11,881 bases of DNA from Ilumatobacteraceae bacterium (GCA_030727685.1 JANRBC010000161.1:1-11881), one strand, 5' to 3'; positions 1-7,219 are shown, counted from the first letter of the stretch. Made by a program: numbers and translations. The notes: a model not told the origin generated them from the sequence alone.

Positions 1-270
1 GGCACAGTCGAACAGGGTTCTCTGCAAAAAACTGACGGCAAAACCAGTTTTGTGATGACTTTCAATAGCAAATCAATAAATGTCGTCTACGCAGGCGATC
101 CCGGCGGTGTATTTCAAGAGTGCATTTCGGTTGTCGCGCACGGTCGCATGATTGACAACACTTTCGAATCGAATCGCATCGAAGTCAAGCACTCGAACGA
201 GTACGAAGAAAAATACGCCGATCGTCTTGACACTTCTGGGAGCGCGGCATGTTCGCAAGTGCAGGGATAA
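1..270 (+). CDS. ccmE: Cytochrome c maturation protein CcmE, periplasmic haem chaperone (5' end missing)
   Basis: The reading frame is open from base 1 and stops at 268-270, leaving about 89 C-terminal residues; the membrane anchor and start lie outside the window. CcmE takes haem from the CcmABCD complex, binds it covalently on the outer face of the membrane and passes it to CcmF/CcmH. The fragment opens with the GxVxxGS strand typical of the family, then a VVxxG strand. It ends with KHSNEY, matching the HxxxY haem-attachment motif; the His codon is at 190-192. After that comes a short charged tail. The stop overlaps the ccmF start by 22 nt, indicating translational coupling in one operon. 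The identification is firm because motif, position and downstream genes agree. Confidence 0.9.
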   Translation, partial: GTVEQGSLQKTDGKTSFVMTFNSKSINVVYAGDPGGVFQECISVVAHGRMIDNTFESNRIEVKHSNEYEEKYADRLDTSGSAACSQVQG

Positions 271-2213
271 GCGGCACGGTTGGTCGTGCATTTCTTTTAG
301 TTGGTTTCATCGGTGCAGTTTTTGGCGCATTCGCAGCGTTTACGGGTGCGCGCCGTAATGACCCTCAGATAATTCGACTAATTCCTAGGTTTTCGACGCT
401 CTCGTTTGCGGCCGCAGTCGGTGCATTCGCGGCAATGGAATACGCGATGATCACTCGCGATTTTTCGCTTGCGTATGTTCAGAAAGTTGGTTCGTGGTCG
501 ACGCCTGCGCTTTATAACTTCGCTGCAGTCTGGAGTGCACTCGAAGGTTCGATCTTGATGTGGGTTTTAGTTTTGGCTGGCTACACAGCTGCAGTTTCGT
601 TTTGGGTTCGCAAGCGCATGCAAGACCTCATCGCGTCGTGGGCGCTTGGCGTGATGTTCGTCGTCTCAGCATTCTTTTTTCTAGTTTCATTCTTTCCGGC
701 AAATCCATTTGCCGCGGGTGCGCCCGGTGTGCTCGACGGCCCTGGCCCGAACCCTCTTTTGCAGAATCACATTTTGGTGATGTTTCATCCACCAATTTTG
801 TATCTCGGATATGTCGGCGTGACGGTGCCGTTCGCATTTGCGATCGCAGCACTGATTACGGGTCGCGTCGGTGAGGGTTGGCTCGTTGCGACTCGTCGAT
901 GGTCGCTCTTTGCGTGGGGGTTTTTAACTTTTGGCATTGCACTTGGCAGTTGGTGGAGTTACGAAGTTTTGGGATGGAGCGGCGTGTGGGCATGGGACCC
1001 GGTTGAAAATGCTTCGCTTCTGCCTTGGATCACCGGCACCGCATATATTCACTCGGTTTTGGTGCAAGAGCGCCGTGGCATGTTGCGCGTCTGGAACATT
1101 TCGCTTCTTGTTGCGACTTTTAGTTTGACGATCTTGGGCACTTTCTTAACTCGCTCGGGAGTTCTGAACAGCGTTCACGCATTTAGTGAAAGCAGCATCG
1201 GTTCTTGGTTCTTGGGGCTGTTCGCCGTGGTGCTTGTTGTTTCAATCGGCTTGATCGGCTGGCGCGGTGACAAACTTCGCAGCCCTGGTGTCATCGACTC
1301 ACCTCTGTCGCGCGAAGCGGCGTTCTTGGCAAACAATGTGTTGTTCGCCGTGTTTGCATTCGTCGTTTTATTGGGCACCGTGTTTCCGCTAATTATCGAA
1401 GCGCTGCAGAATCGCCAGATCGCTGTTGGCGCGCCGTTTTTTGACAAACTTTCGATGCCAATCGGTTTGGCATTGTTGACGCTGATGGCGATTGCGCCTG
1501 TTTTGCCGTGGCGAAAAGCTTCGACCGAAACTTTGCGCCAGAGGCTCTTCTGGCCGGCATGGTGTGGCGTTGCTGCACTCGTGGCGAGTTTGTTGCTCGG
1601 CGCTTATGGTCTTGCGCCACTGTTGACTTTTACTTTGGGCGGTGTTTCGGCTGGTGCTGCGATGCGGCAAGTTGTCTTGGCAACACGTCGGCAAGGTTGG
1701 CGTGGGCTCGTCGGTCGCGCCAACGGTGGCATGATCGTGCACCTCGGTGTGATTTTGATTGCAGTTGCATTGGGTGCTTCAAATAGTTTTAGCAAGAGCC
1801 AAGAATTGTCGCTGGTCGCAAATGTTGAAGCGAGTTTTTCAGGACACACTTTTGAATTAAAAGATGTCATTGAGGTTCGTGATGACCGCAGTATCAGCGT
1901 CAAAGCACTCGTGCTCGTCGACGGCAAAAAGATTTATGCACCAGCAATAACTAAGTACACGCGCATCGGCATGAATGTAGGCACGCCTTCGGTACGTACT
2001 TCGTTGACCACAGATATTTATCTGACTCTCGAGCCACCGGTTCGTCAAGATGCCAACGAGGCGCGAATAAAAGTGTTTATCAAGCCGATGATTATCTGGC
2101 TGTGGATCGGCACTGCGCTGATGGCCGTCGGCACAGTGCTTGCGGCGTTTCCTGGTCGTCGTCGTAAACCAACAGATGCAACAAGTGCACCTGTCGAGGT
2201 TGCTGCGTCATGA
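249..2213 (+). CDS. ccmF: Cytochrome c haem lyase subunit CcmF
   Basis: A 654-residue polytopic membrane protein of normal CcmF length. CcmF receives haem from CcmE and, with CcmH, catalyses thioether attachment to CxxCH apocytochromes outside the membrane. Visible family marks are HPPILYLGYVG (about residues 180-190), the Trp-rich WWD segment with W235-W236 and WAWDPVEN at 247-254 followed by LLPW, and a GGMIVHLGV motif with H498. Many hydrophobic segments are spread along the protein. A soluble loop of about 100 residues precedes a last membrane segment and a basic tail. The ATG has a GGGAG ribosome site 7 nt upstream and lies inside the end of ccmE. The stop overlaps ccmG as ATGA. The conserved His and Trp residues I looked for are present, so it should be functional. 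Confidence 0.95.
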   Translation: MFASAGISGTVGRAFLLVGFIGAVFGAFAAFTGARRNDPQIIRLIPRFSTLSFAAAVGAFAAMEYAMITRDFSLAYVQKVGSWSTPALYNFAAVWSALEGSILMWVLVLAGYTAAVSFWVRKRMQDLIASWALGVMFVVSAFFFLVSFFPANPFAAGAPGVLDGPGPNPLLQNHILVMFHPPILYLGYVGVTVPFAFAIAALITGRVGEGWLVATRRWSLFAWGFLTFGIALGSWWSYEVLGWSGVWAWDPVENASLLPWITGTAYIHSVLVQERRGMLRVWNISLLVATFSLTILGTFLTRSGVLNSVHAFSESSIGSWFLGLFAVVLVVSIGLIGWRGDKLRSPGVIDSPLSREAAFLANNVLFAVFAFVVLLGTVFPLIIEALQNRQIAVGAPFFDKLSMPIGLALLTLMAIAPVLPWRKASTETLRQRLFWPAWCGVAALVASLLLGAYGLAPLLTFTLGGVSAGAAMRQVVLATRRQGWRGLVGRANGGMIVHLGVILIAVALGASNSFSKSQELSLVANVEASFSGHTFELKDVIEVRDDRSISVKALVLVDGKKIYAPAITKYTRIGMNVGTPSVRTSLTTDIYLTLEPPVRQDANEARIKVFIKPMIIWLWIGTALMAVGTVLAAFPGRRRKPTDATSAPVEVAAS

Positions 2214-2761
2214 AGTCAAACAACCTCGTCAAGATTGTTTCAACAGTCGTCGGCGTCGTTATCGCGATGTTCTTTGTCGTTCTGGTCGTTGCTGACCCGA
2301 GCCAAGACATCGTTGCGCGGTCTCCGCTTCTGGGTCAACCGGCTCCTGCTGTTGCTAGCGAAACAATTGACGGCGCCCAATTTGTTTTAGAGCGTCGCAA
2401 GGGCTCGTGGGTCGTGTTGAACTTTTTTAACTCGACTTGTGTGCCATGTATCAATGAGCACGACTTGCTGGTTGATTTTGCTGACACTGAAGAGACGAAT
2501 CCGAACGGCGCCGAGATCTACACAATTATTAATGATGACAGTTCAGATGCGGTTCGAGGTTTCTTCAATAAAAATGGTGGCGACTGGCCAAAAGTCAAAG
2601 ATGACAACGGCGCAATCGCAGTCGCATTCGGTGTGGCACGAGTGCCCGAAACTTGGATCATTGATCCGAATGGTCTAGTTCGTCTGCGCATCACAGGTGA
2701 GTTGAGCCCAGGTTTGTTGTCTGAGCAAGTAAACAAGTTGCGAGATGGGTTCACATCATGA
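2210..2761 (+). CDS. ccmG: CcmG/DsbE-like membrane-anchored thioredoxin
   Basis: 183 residues: an N-terminal membrane anchor (about residues 8-27), then a periplasmic thioredoxin fold. CcmG keeps the apocytochrome CxxCH cysteines, directly or through CcmH, reduced for haem ligation. The redox pair is C77-V-P-C80 in NFFNSTCVPC, and the cis-proline is P146 in RVPETW; both are standard for TlpA/DsbE proteins. One oddity is Thr just before the first Cys, where most family members have Trp (WCxxC). Start and stop both overlap neighbours by four bases (ATGA), so it is translationally coupled between ccmF and ccmH. A general TlpA-like reductase is possible on sequence alone, but the operon position makes CcmG the best call. 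Confidence 0.88.
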   Translation: MKSNNLVKIVSTVVGVVIAMFFVVLVVADPSQDIVARSPLLGQPAPAVASETIDGAQFVLERRKGSWVVLNFFNSTCVPCINEHDLLVDFADTEETNPNGAEIYTIINDDSSDAVRGFFNKNGGDWPKVKDDNGAIAVAFGVARVPETWIIDPNGLVRLRITGELSPGLLSEQVNKLRDGFTS

Positions 2762-3228
2762 AGACTCGCAGGTCAGTTTGGCTAGCGATGTTTCTGCTCG
2801 TGGCCGTACTTCTTGTATTTGGCTCCACTCGCACTGGCGGTCCGCAGACACAACAAGATCGCATCGATTCTTTGACTGCTGTTTTGGCTTGCCCCACTTG
2901 CTCTGGTGAGAGTGTTTTTGTTTCGCGTGCGGTGGCCGCTGAGTCAATCAGAGCAGAAGTTGCGCGCCAAGTTTCTGCAGGCTTGCGCACCGATGAGCAA
3001 ATATTGAGCTACATCGAGCAGCGCTTTGGTGGCGAAGTGTTGTTGGTGCCGCGCGCGACAGGTGTTGACGCTCTTGTTTGGGCCTTGCCGGTTGCCGCGC
3101 TGGTCTTTTCAATTTTCTTGCTTTATTCGGCTTTCACCAAGTGGCGTGGCAATAAACCCGAGTCTCCGACCAGTGATGACGAGCAGATCGTCGCTCGTGC
3201 ATTAAACACAAAAACTGATGAGCAATAG
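2758..3228 (+). CDS. ccmH: Cytochrome c maturation protein CcmH (CycL/Ccl2 type)
   Basis: 156 residues with an N-terminal signal/anchor helix (about residues 7-24), a short periplasmic domain with the redox motif C45-P-T-C48 in LACPTC, then the helical region typical of the family. A second membrane helix lies at about 103-125, beginning near VDALVWALP. CcmH binds the apocytochrome cysteines and works with CcmF in the haem ligation complex. Family phrases are recognisable: LxCPxC, AxxxR.EV, RFGGEVLLVPR and LVWALP. It corresponds to the short CcmH without the fused TPR domain, which is encoded by the next gene. The ATG overlaps the ccmG stop (ATGA), and its own stop overlaps the next start by 11 nt. 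Confidence 0.92.
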   Translation: MKTRRSVWLAMFLLVAVLLVFGSTRTGGPQTQQDRIDSLTAVLACPTCSGESVFVSRAVAAESIRAEVARQVSAGLRTDEQILSYIEQRFGGEVLLVPRATGVDALVWALPVAALVFSIFLLYSAFTKWRGNKPESPTSDDEQIVARALNTKTDEQ

Positions 3229-3985
3229 TTCAGAATCTCTAGCAGAACTGCAAGAGCAGCGCGACTTTCTACTCAACTCGTTGCGTGATCTTGAGCGCGA
3301 ACACAAATTTGGCGACATTGACGATCAAGATTACGAATCATTACGCAAAGAATATGTGTCAAGAGCCGCCTCAGTAATCAAGCAGATTGAAAAAGCAACA
3401 ACTCAGTCGCAGTTTGTTGCCGATGCGAGTGTCGCCGCAATAGATGTTTCGAACAAGCGAAATTTACGTCGCACGCTCGTAACTTTGTTCATTGTTCTTG
3501 TGGTGGCTGGCTCTTCTGGTTGGTTCGTGGCACAACAATCTGGACAAAGGCTTGCTGGCGACTCGCTTGCAGGCTCGATCGAAGATTCGACGGCGTCGAT
3601 TCTCTCGCGCGCCAGGGCAACAAATTTTGTTGATCCAAAAGTCGCAATTGAGCTTTACACACAAGTGCTTGAAGTCGACCCCGACAATGTCGAGGCTCTG
3701 ACATATCGTGCTTGGCTACTGGTGTTGATTTCTCGCAGCGCTGGTGACGAAGTAAAGCAACTTGCTTTCGCTTCAGCATCGAGTGATCTCGGGCGTGCGA
3801 TCGCGCTCGACTCGAATTATCCCGATGCTCATTGTTTTTTGGGCATCACGTTATTTCGCTTGAATGACGATGCGAAAGGCGCAAAAGAACAGTTAACAAT
3901 TTGTGCCGACAAGAATCCGCCAGCAGAAGTAAAAAGTTTTGTAGATGCGATTATCGCCGAGGTCGACGCCGCACTCGATAAATAG
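3218..3985 (+). CDS. ccmI: CcmI/CycH-like TPR protein, apocytochrome c chaperone
   Basis: 255 residues. The N-terminal part (about 1-60) is charged and coiled-coil-like, with the pattern LxDLEREHKFGDIxDxDYESLRKEY, which is characteristic of CcmI-type and related proteins. One membrane helix spans about residues 86-105. The C-terminal part (about 135-245) has TPR-like helices, including VAIELYTQVLEVDPDNVEALTYRAWL and AIALDSNYPDAHCFLGITLF. In other bacteria CcmI holds the apocytochrome C-terminus and delivers it to the CcmFH ligation complex. The start overlaps the end of ccmH by 11 nt, making it the last gene of the operon. There is one N-terminal membrane helix rather than the two seen in proteobacterial CcmI, so the symbol is functional inference from context. 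Confidence 0.8.
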   Translation: MSNSSESLAELQEQRDFLLNSLRDLEREHKFGDIDDQDYESLRKEYVSRAASVIKQIEKATTQSQFVADASVAAIDVSNKRNLRRTLVTLFIVLVVAGSSGWFVAQQSGQRLAGDSLAGSIEDSTASILSRARATNFVDPKVAIELYTQVLEVDPDNVEALTYRAWLLVLISRSAGDEVKQLAFASASSDLGRAIALDSNYPDAHCFLGITLFRLNDDAKGAKEQLTICADKNPPAEVKSFVDAIIAEVDAALDK

Positions 3986-3988
3986 TTT

Positions 3989-4456
3989 TTAGTCTTCGAC
4001 CTGTGGTGGTGGCCAAGCAGTCGCCGACTTAAAGCCACGGTTCGTGCGCTCGACAACCCAGACCGAGGCTTTGCGCCAGTCTGGTTTTGACTTGATTTCC
4101 ATTCCACGTCGCTCAAGAGTTTTGATCAACTCGGGAATCATGTCGCCGTGGCTTGAAAGCACCGCTGAATCTTCAACGTCTTGCACAACTTCGAGCATGT
4201 CAGCGATGTCGCCATGTTCAAGCAGTCGCTTGTCGACCTGAACACTGAGCTTGGTCAATTTGGCCAGCGGTTCGAGAGTTTGAAAGCATCGTGTTGCCGG
4301 GCTCGAAATCAGGCTGGTGATCGAAAGATCTTTGAGACGCTCGGCGACTAGCTCGGCTTGTTTCCAGCCGGTTGGGCTTAGCGGCCTTAAATTATCGTCA
4401 TCGTGCCATTCACTACGTTTGCCTGCTTTGGCATGGCGCACTATATAAATAGTCAC
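3989..4456 (-). CDS. SixA-like histidine phosphatase (RHA motif)
   Basis: 155 residues of the branch 2-His phosphatase superfamily. The catalytic residues are in place: R7-H8 in IVRHAK, R56 in SSPATRC, E80, and H103 in SSHGDM. RHA rather than RHG, together with the short length, is the pattern of SixA, which dephosphorylates phosphohistidine on signalling proteins; the substrate here cannot be told from sequence. The start is GTG at 4456-4454. A TACATT hexamer ends 6 nt upstream of it, so the message may be leaderless. The gene converges with the ccmI-like gene, leaving 3 nt between stops, and is divergent from the molybdopterin enzyme gene. No signal peptide is seen, so the protein is cytosolic. 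Confidence 0.85.
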   Translation of the reverse strand: MTIYIVRHAKAGKRSEWHDDDNLRPLSPTGWKQAELVAERLKDLSITSLISSPATRCFQTLEPLAKLTKLSVQVDKRLLEHGDIADMLEVVQDVEDSAVLSSHGDMIPELIKTLERRGMEIKSKPDWRKASVWVVERTNRGFKSATAWPPPQVED

Positions 4457-4523
4457 AGCAAAAATGTATCTATGTTTGACTTGAAAGAGTTCATCTCTGC
4501 AAGATTTAAGGCAGAATTAACCA
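4457..4523. promoter_or_regulatory. Divergent promoter region, histidine phosphatase / molybdopterin oxidoreductase
   Basis: 67 bp between two outward-facing genes. Leftward, TACATT at 4463-4468 sits 6 nt before the GTG, fitting a -10 box of a leaderless transcript. Rightward, TTGACT at 4476-4481 resembles a -35 box, with AAGATT at 4501-4506 as a loose -10 (19 nt spacing). A weak AAGG ribosome site lies at 4508-4511. An alternative rightward -10 is CAGAAT at 4512-4517, 6 nt before the ATG. The two promoters would overlap. Confidence 0.45.
4463..4468 (-). promoter_or_regulatory. Putative -10 box (TACATT) for a leaderless GTG start
   Basis: Read on the minus strand, TACATT is followed by six bases and then the GTG start of the histidine phosphatase. 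That places the predicted first transcribed base on the G of the start codon. No convincing -35 is seen at 16-18 nt. There is also no Shine-Dalgarno sequence before the GTG, which agrees with a leaderless message. Confidence 0.4.
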
Positions 4524-5135
4524 ATGGGATTTTTTGACCGCAATCGCGATGAGTTAGAGGCCAAAGGTTACGACAAGTCTCGTCTTCCGCCTGGCCAATA
4601 TCTGACCGATCGTTTCCCGGTTTTGCACGTTGGCGAAGTGCCGACTTACAAACCAGGTGAGTGGAGCTTGACAGTTGACGGACTTGTTGAAAAACCGTTC
4701 ACGATTTCATTCGAAGACCTTCGCGCGATGCCGGCAACGAAATTAACTACAGATATTCACTGCGTCACAAAATGGTCAAAGTTCGACACGACTTGGACAG
4801 GTGTGCGCGTTCGTGATTTGTTTGATCGAGCCAAAATCTCTGACAAAGCGACGCACGTAATGGGGCACGCCGAATATGGCTACACCGCGAATTTGCCGCT
4901 TGCAGACATCATGCGCGACGATTCGCTCGTGGTCTATGCGTATGAGGGCGAAGATATTGATCCAATTCATGGTGGGCCAGTGCGACTGTTGATCCCACAA
5001 CTTTATTTTTGGAAATCACCAAAGTGGCTGCGCCGATTAGAGCTGATTTCGGGCGATGCTCCTGGGTTTTGGGAAGAAAACGGTTACCACATGTACGGTG
5101 ACCCGTTTTTAGAACAAAGATTTTGGGGCGACTGA
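4524..5135 (+). CDS. Sulfite oxidase-like molybdopterin-dependent oxidoreductase (COG2041)
   Basis: 203 residues, consisting of little more than the oxidoreductase molybdopterin-binding domain. The candidate molybdenum ligand is C80 in DIHCVTKWSKFD. Other family marks are the N-terminal PPGQYLTDRFPVLHVGEVP, the internal HAEYGYTANLPL, then HGGPVRLLIP, LYFWKSPKW and the terminal YGDPFLEQRF. It has no Tat or Sec signal and no haem or dimerisation domain, so it is probably a cytoplasmic stand-alone Mo-pterin subunit. The substrate is unknown: the group is named for sulfite oxidase, but related MsrP/YedY proteins reduce sulfoxides. It is divergent from the histidine phosphatase gene and converges with the regulator, 26 nt between stops. 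It appears to be a single-gene transcription unit. Confidence 0.88.
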   Translation: MGFFDRNRDELEAKGYDKSRLPPGQYLTDRFPVLHVGEVPTYKPGEWSLTVDGLVEKPFTISFEDLRAMPATKLTTDIHCVTKWSKFDTTWTGVRVRDLFDRAKISDKATHVMGHAEYGYTANLPLADIMRDDSLVVYAYEGEDIDPIHGGPVRLLIPQLYFWKSPKWLRRLELISGDAPGFWEENGYHMYGDPFLEQRFWGD

Positions 5136-5161
5136 AACTATTTAAAGAGGTGAGTTGCGAA

Positions 5162-5962
5162 TTAAATAGTCGTTGCGCAGAAAGTGTCGCCCATCGGCAA
5201 CGATGACGAAAGTTCTGGGTTCGTCTCACCATAAAGAGCGGTCAACATACCTTTGACCATGCCGCGGTCAACTGCGCAAATCACTGGGTGTTCGATCGCC
5301 AGATCGCCGAACGGACAGTGATTGTTGACAATGCGAAGTTGGTTATTGCGCTGGTCGGCATGTGCGGCAAAACCGTGCGCAGTCAGTGCATCGGCGACGG
5401 CCTGCAATGCCGAACGTAGTGAACGCTGGGTTTGGTTGATGTCATCACCGGTGAGACTTGTTGCCATTGCTCGTCCGTATTGTTGACCGACTTCTTCGGC
5501 CATCTCAGTTGCTTCTTTTGGTGTCAACAGAGTTAATGCTTTGCCAAGTAGTGACAAGACCAAATCGTCGCTGCGAACCGGAAACTCGAGCGACTGGTTC
5601 GGGTTTGTCGCGGTGTAGATCTTCGATGGGCGACCAGCGCCTGCGCCATCTTGTCGCGAGATCTGCACTTCGAGATATCCGCCAGCGGCAAGTTTGTCGA
5701 GATGATGTCGGGCAACATTCGCATGCAGTTCGAATTTCTCGGCAACTTCGCTCGCCGTGACACCATTTTTTGACTCGCGCGTGAACAAGTAAATTGCTCG
5801 ACGAGTTGGGTCACCAAATGCAGATGTGATTGCCGACACTGTGGCGGTGAAGTCGGTGTTGTTTAAAGGACTAGTTGCCTCGCGAGACACGGCACTCGAC
5901 TTAGAAGTTTGGCTTGCAGCAGGTGCTTTTTGACTCACGAGAGATATTCTACCTATAGCCAT
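5162..5962 (-). CDS. ArsR/SufR-like transcriptional regulator with three C-terminal cysteines
   Basis: 266 residues. Residues 1-37 are low-complexity. A winged helix-turn-helix follows (about 40-120): the AFGDPTRRAIY entry helix, the recognition helix around HANVARHHLDKL, and a wing ending in GRPSKIY. The C-terminal half has C216 in NHCPFGD, then C229 and C262, spaced C-x12-C-x32-C. SufR, the Fe-S-binding repressor of the suf operon, uses C-x12-C-x13-C-x14-C, so the first pair matches exactly and the third SufR Cys (residue 243 here) is Leu. I infer a variant Fe-S or metal-sensing regulator. It is transcribed away from mrp across 40 bp, which suggests control of mrp and itself. The ATG at 5962 has no ribosome site; GTG at 5938 (codon 9), with TAGAAT 7 nt upstream, is an equally good leaderless start. 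Confidence 0.82.
   Translation of the reverse strand: MAIGRISLVSQKAPAASQTSKSSAVSREATSPLNNTDFTATVSAITSAFGDPTRRAIYLFTRESKNGVTASEVAEKFELHANVARHHLDKLAAGGYLEVQISRQDGAGAGRPSKIYTATNPNQSLEFPVRSDDLVLSLLGKALTLLTPKEATEMAEEVGQQYGRAMATSLTGDDINQTQRSLRSALQAVADALTAHGFAAHADQRNNQLRIVNNHCPFGDLAIEHPVICAVDRGMVKGMLTALYGETNPELSSSLPMGDTFCATTI
5946..5951 (-). promoter_or_regulatory. Putative -10 box (TAGAAT) for the regulator gene
   Basis: TAGAAT on the minus strand differs from TATAAT by one base and lies 7 nt before an in-frame GTG (5938-5936). If used, the ATG at 5962 would be upstream of the transcript and the protein would start at codon 9 of the longer frame. No clear -35 is visible. Confidence 0.35.
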
Positions 5963-6002
5963 AGTGTTTATTATTTAGCGACCCGATCGGATCAACCCCC
6001 AA
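5963..6002. promoter_or_regulatory. Divergent regulator / mrp intergenic region
   Basis: 40 bp. TATTAT at 5969-5974 (+) is a candidate -10 for mrp and would leave a leader of about 20-25 nt; no ribosome site stands out before the mrp ATG. The perfect 8-bp palindrome CCGATCGG occupies 5983-5990. CTAT-N4-ATAG spans 5953-5964 across the regulator start. Either could be an operator half-site, but both are short. Confidence 0.35.
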
Positions 6003-7151
6003 ATGTCTTTGCCAAAAGTCGACCAACTTATTGATGCGTTGCGCCCGGTGCAAGACCCTGAATTGCATCGTTCAATCGTTGATCTTGGCATGGTGCGCGA
6101 TGTTCAAATTCAGTCGTCGGGCGATGTTTCGCTGACTGTTGTCTTGACGATTGCAGGTTGTCCGTTACGTAATGAAATTCAAACCCGAGTTAACACTGCG
6201 TTGCGCGCTCTTGACGGAGTAAAAAATGTCGCGCTCAACTTTGGTGTCATGAACGACGAAGAACGTGCCAAAGTGCGCGAACTCGTGCACGGCAATCCGG
6301 CGGCGACTGCGGGTAGTAGCCCGGCGCAAGGCCACTCTGAGGGCAGAAAAATCTCGTTTGCTCAACCCGGTTCAAAGACACGACCAATTTTGATTTCTTC
6401 AGGCAAGGGCGGCGTTGGCAAAAGCAGTGTCACGACAAATCTTGCCGTTGCTTTGGCTGCTGCGGGTTACAAAGTTGGCGTAGTTGATGCCGATATTTAT
6501 GGTTATTCGATTCCTCGCATGTTGGGCACTGATCGCGATCCAGTTGCAATCGACAATATGTTGTTGCCACCTGAAGCGTGGGGTGTGCGTTGCATTTCGA
6601 TTGGTTATTTTGTTCCGGAAGGTCAGGCAGTTGTTTGGCGCGGTCCGATGTTGCACAAGGCCCTCGAACAATTCTTGACCGATGTCTACTGGGATGAACC
6701 AGATTTCTTGTTAATCGACATGCCGCCAGGCACCGGTGATATCGCATTGAGCCTGAGTCAATATTTGCCGCGTGCTGAAGTTCTTGTTGTCACGACTCCG
6801 CAAGTAGCGGCGCAGAAAGTTGCTCGTTTATCGGCGGCGATGGCGGCAAAAGTAAATCTTCCTGTTCGCGGCATCATTGAAAACATGTCGTGGTTCATTG
6901 GCGAAGATAAACAGCGCTACGAATTGTTTGGCAGTGGCGGCGGGCAGTTGCTCGCTGACGAATTGAAAGTTCCGTTGTTGGCCCAGATTCCGCTTGTCGA
7001 GATGTTGCGCGAAGGTGGCGACACAGGCAAACCAATTGCTGCAGTCGCACCAGAGTCAGAGGTGGGTTTGATTTTTGCACAACTTGCAAAGCGAATCGCC
7101 GAAGATATGAAGCCAAAGAAAGTATTCAGCGCGGCGCTTAAAGTTAACTAG
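6003..7151 (+). CDS. mrp: Mrp/ApbC family Fe-S cluster carrier P-loop ATPase
   Basis: 382 residues in two domains. The N-terminal MIP18/DUF59 domain (about 5-90) has C53 in AGCPLR. A linker of about 30 residues leads to the NTPase domain, with the deviant Walker A GKGGVGKS at 134-141, DADIYG at 162-167 and DMPPGTGD at 239-246. Mrp/ApbC/Nbp35 proteins bind and transfer Fe-S clusters in the cytosol. The CxxC that many members carry after ENMS is absent: ENMSWFIGEDKQRYELFGSGGG has no cysteine. As far as I recall this is usual in actinobacterial Mrp, so it marks lineage rather than decay. The cysteine-bearing regulator gene is divergent from it; DUF3107 follows 68 nt downstream on the same strand. 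Confidence 0.93.
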   Translation: MSLPKVDQLIDALRPVQDPELHRSIVDLGMVRDVQIQSSGDVSLTVVLTIAGCPLRNEIQTRVNTALRALDGVKNVALNFGVMNDEERAKVRELVHGNPAATAGSSPAQGHSEGRKISFAQPGSKTRPILISSGKGGVGKSSVTTNLAVALAAAGYKVGVVDADIYGYSIPRMLGTDRDPVAIDNMLLPPEAWGVRCISIGYFVPEGQAVVWRGPMLHKALEQFLTDVYWDEPDFLLIDMPPGTGDIALSLSQYLPRAEVLVVTTPQVAAQKVARLSAAMAAKVNLPVRGIIENMSWFIGEDKQRYELFGSGGGQLLADELKVPLLAQIPLVEMLREGGDTGKPIAAVAPESEVGLIFAQLAKRIAEDMKPKKVFSAALKVN

Positions 7152-7219
7152 CGCATAGCGCCTAGTGTGTTAGATAGTTAATTGTTAGTTGCATACCCAA
7201 CAAAAGAAAGAAGCAAATT

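Noticed and set aside
5144..5169. AAAGAGGTGAG, a strong Shine-Dalgarno-like sequence after the molybdopterin gene
   Set aside because: Frames that could use it are 4 codons (TTG 5155) or 18 codons (GTG 5150) and run antisense into the regulator; no family resemblance, probably chance.
5983..5990. CCGATCGG palindrome as the regulator's operator
   Set aside because: Eight bases in a single copy is too little to call; kept only as a note in the intergenic entry.
7148..7165. CTAGCGC-ATA-GCGCCTAG hairpin at the mrp stop as an intrinsic terminator
   Set aside because: The stem is short with a one-base bulge and no T run follows; it may only be weak structure.
7168..7196. TGTTAG repeated at 7168-7173 and 7183-7188 as a promoter or operator before DUF3107
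   Set aside because: Low-complexity TTAG-rich sequence with no convincing -35/-10 pair.
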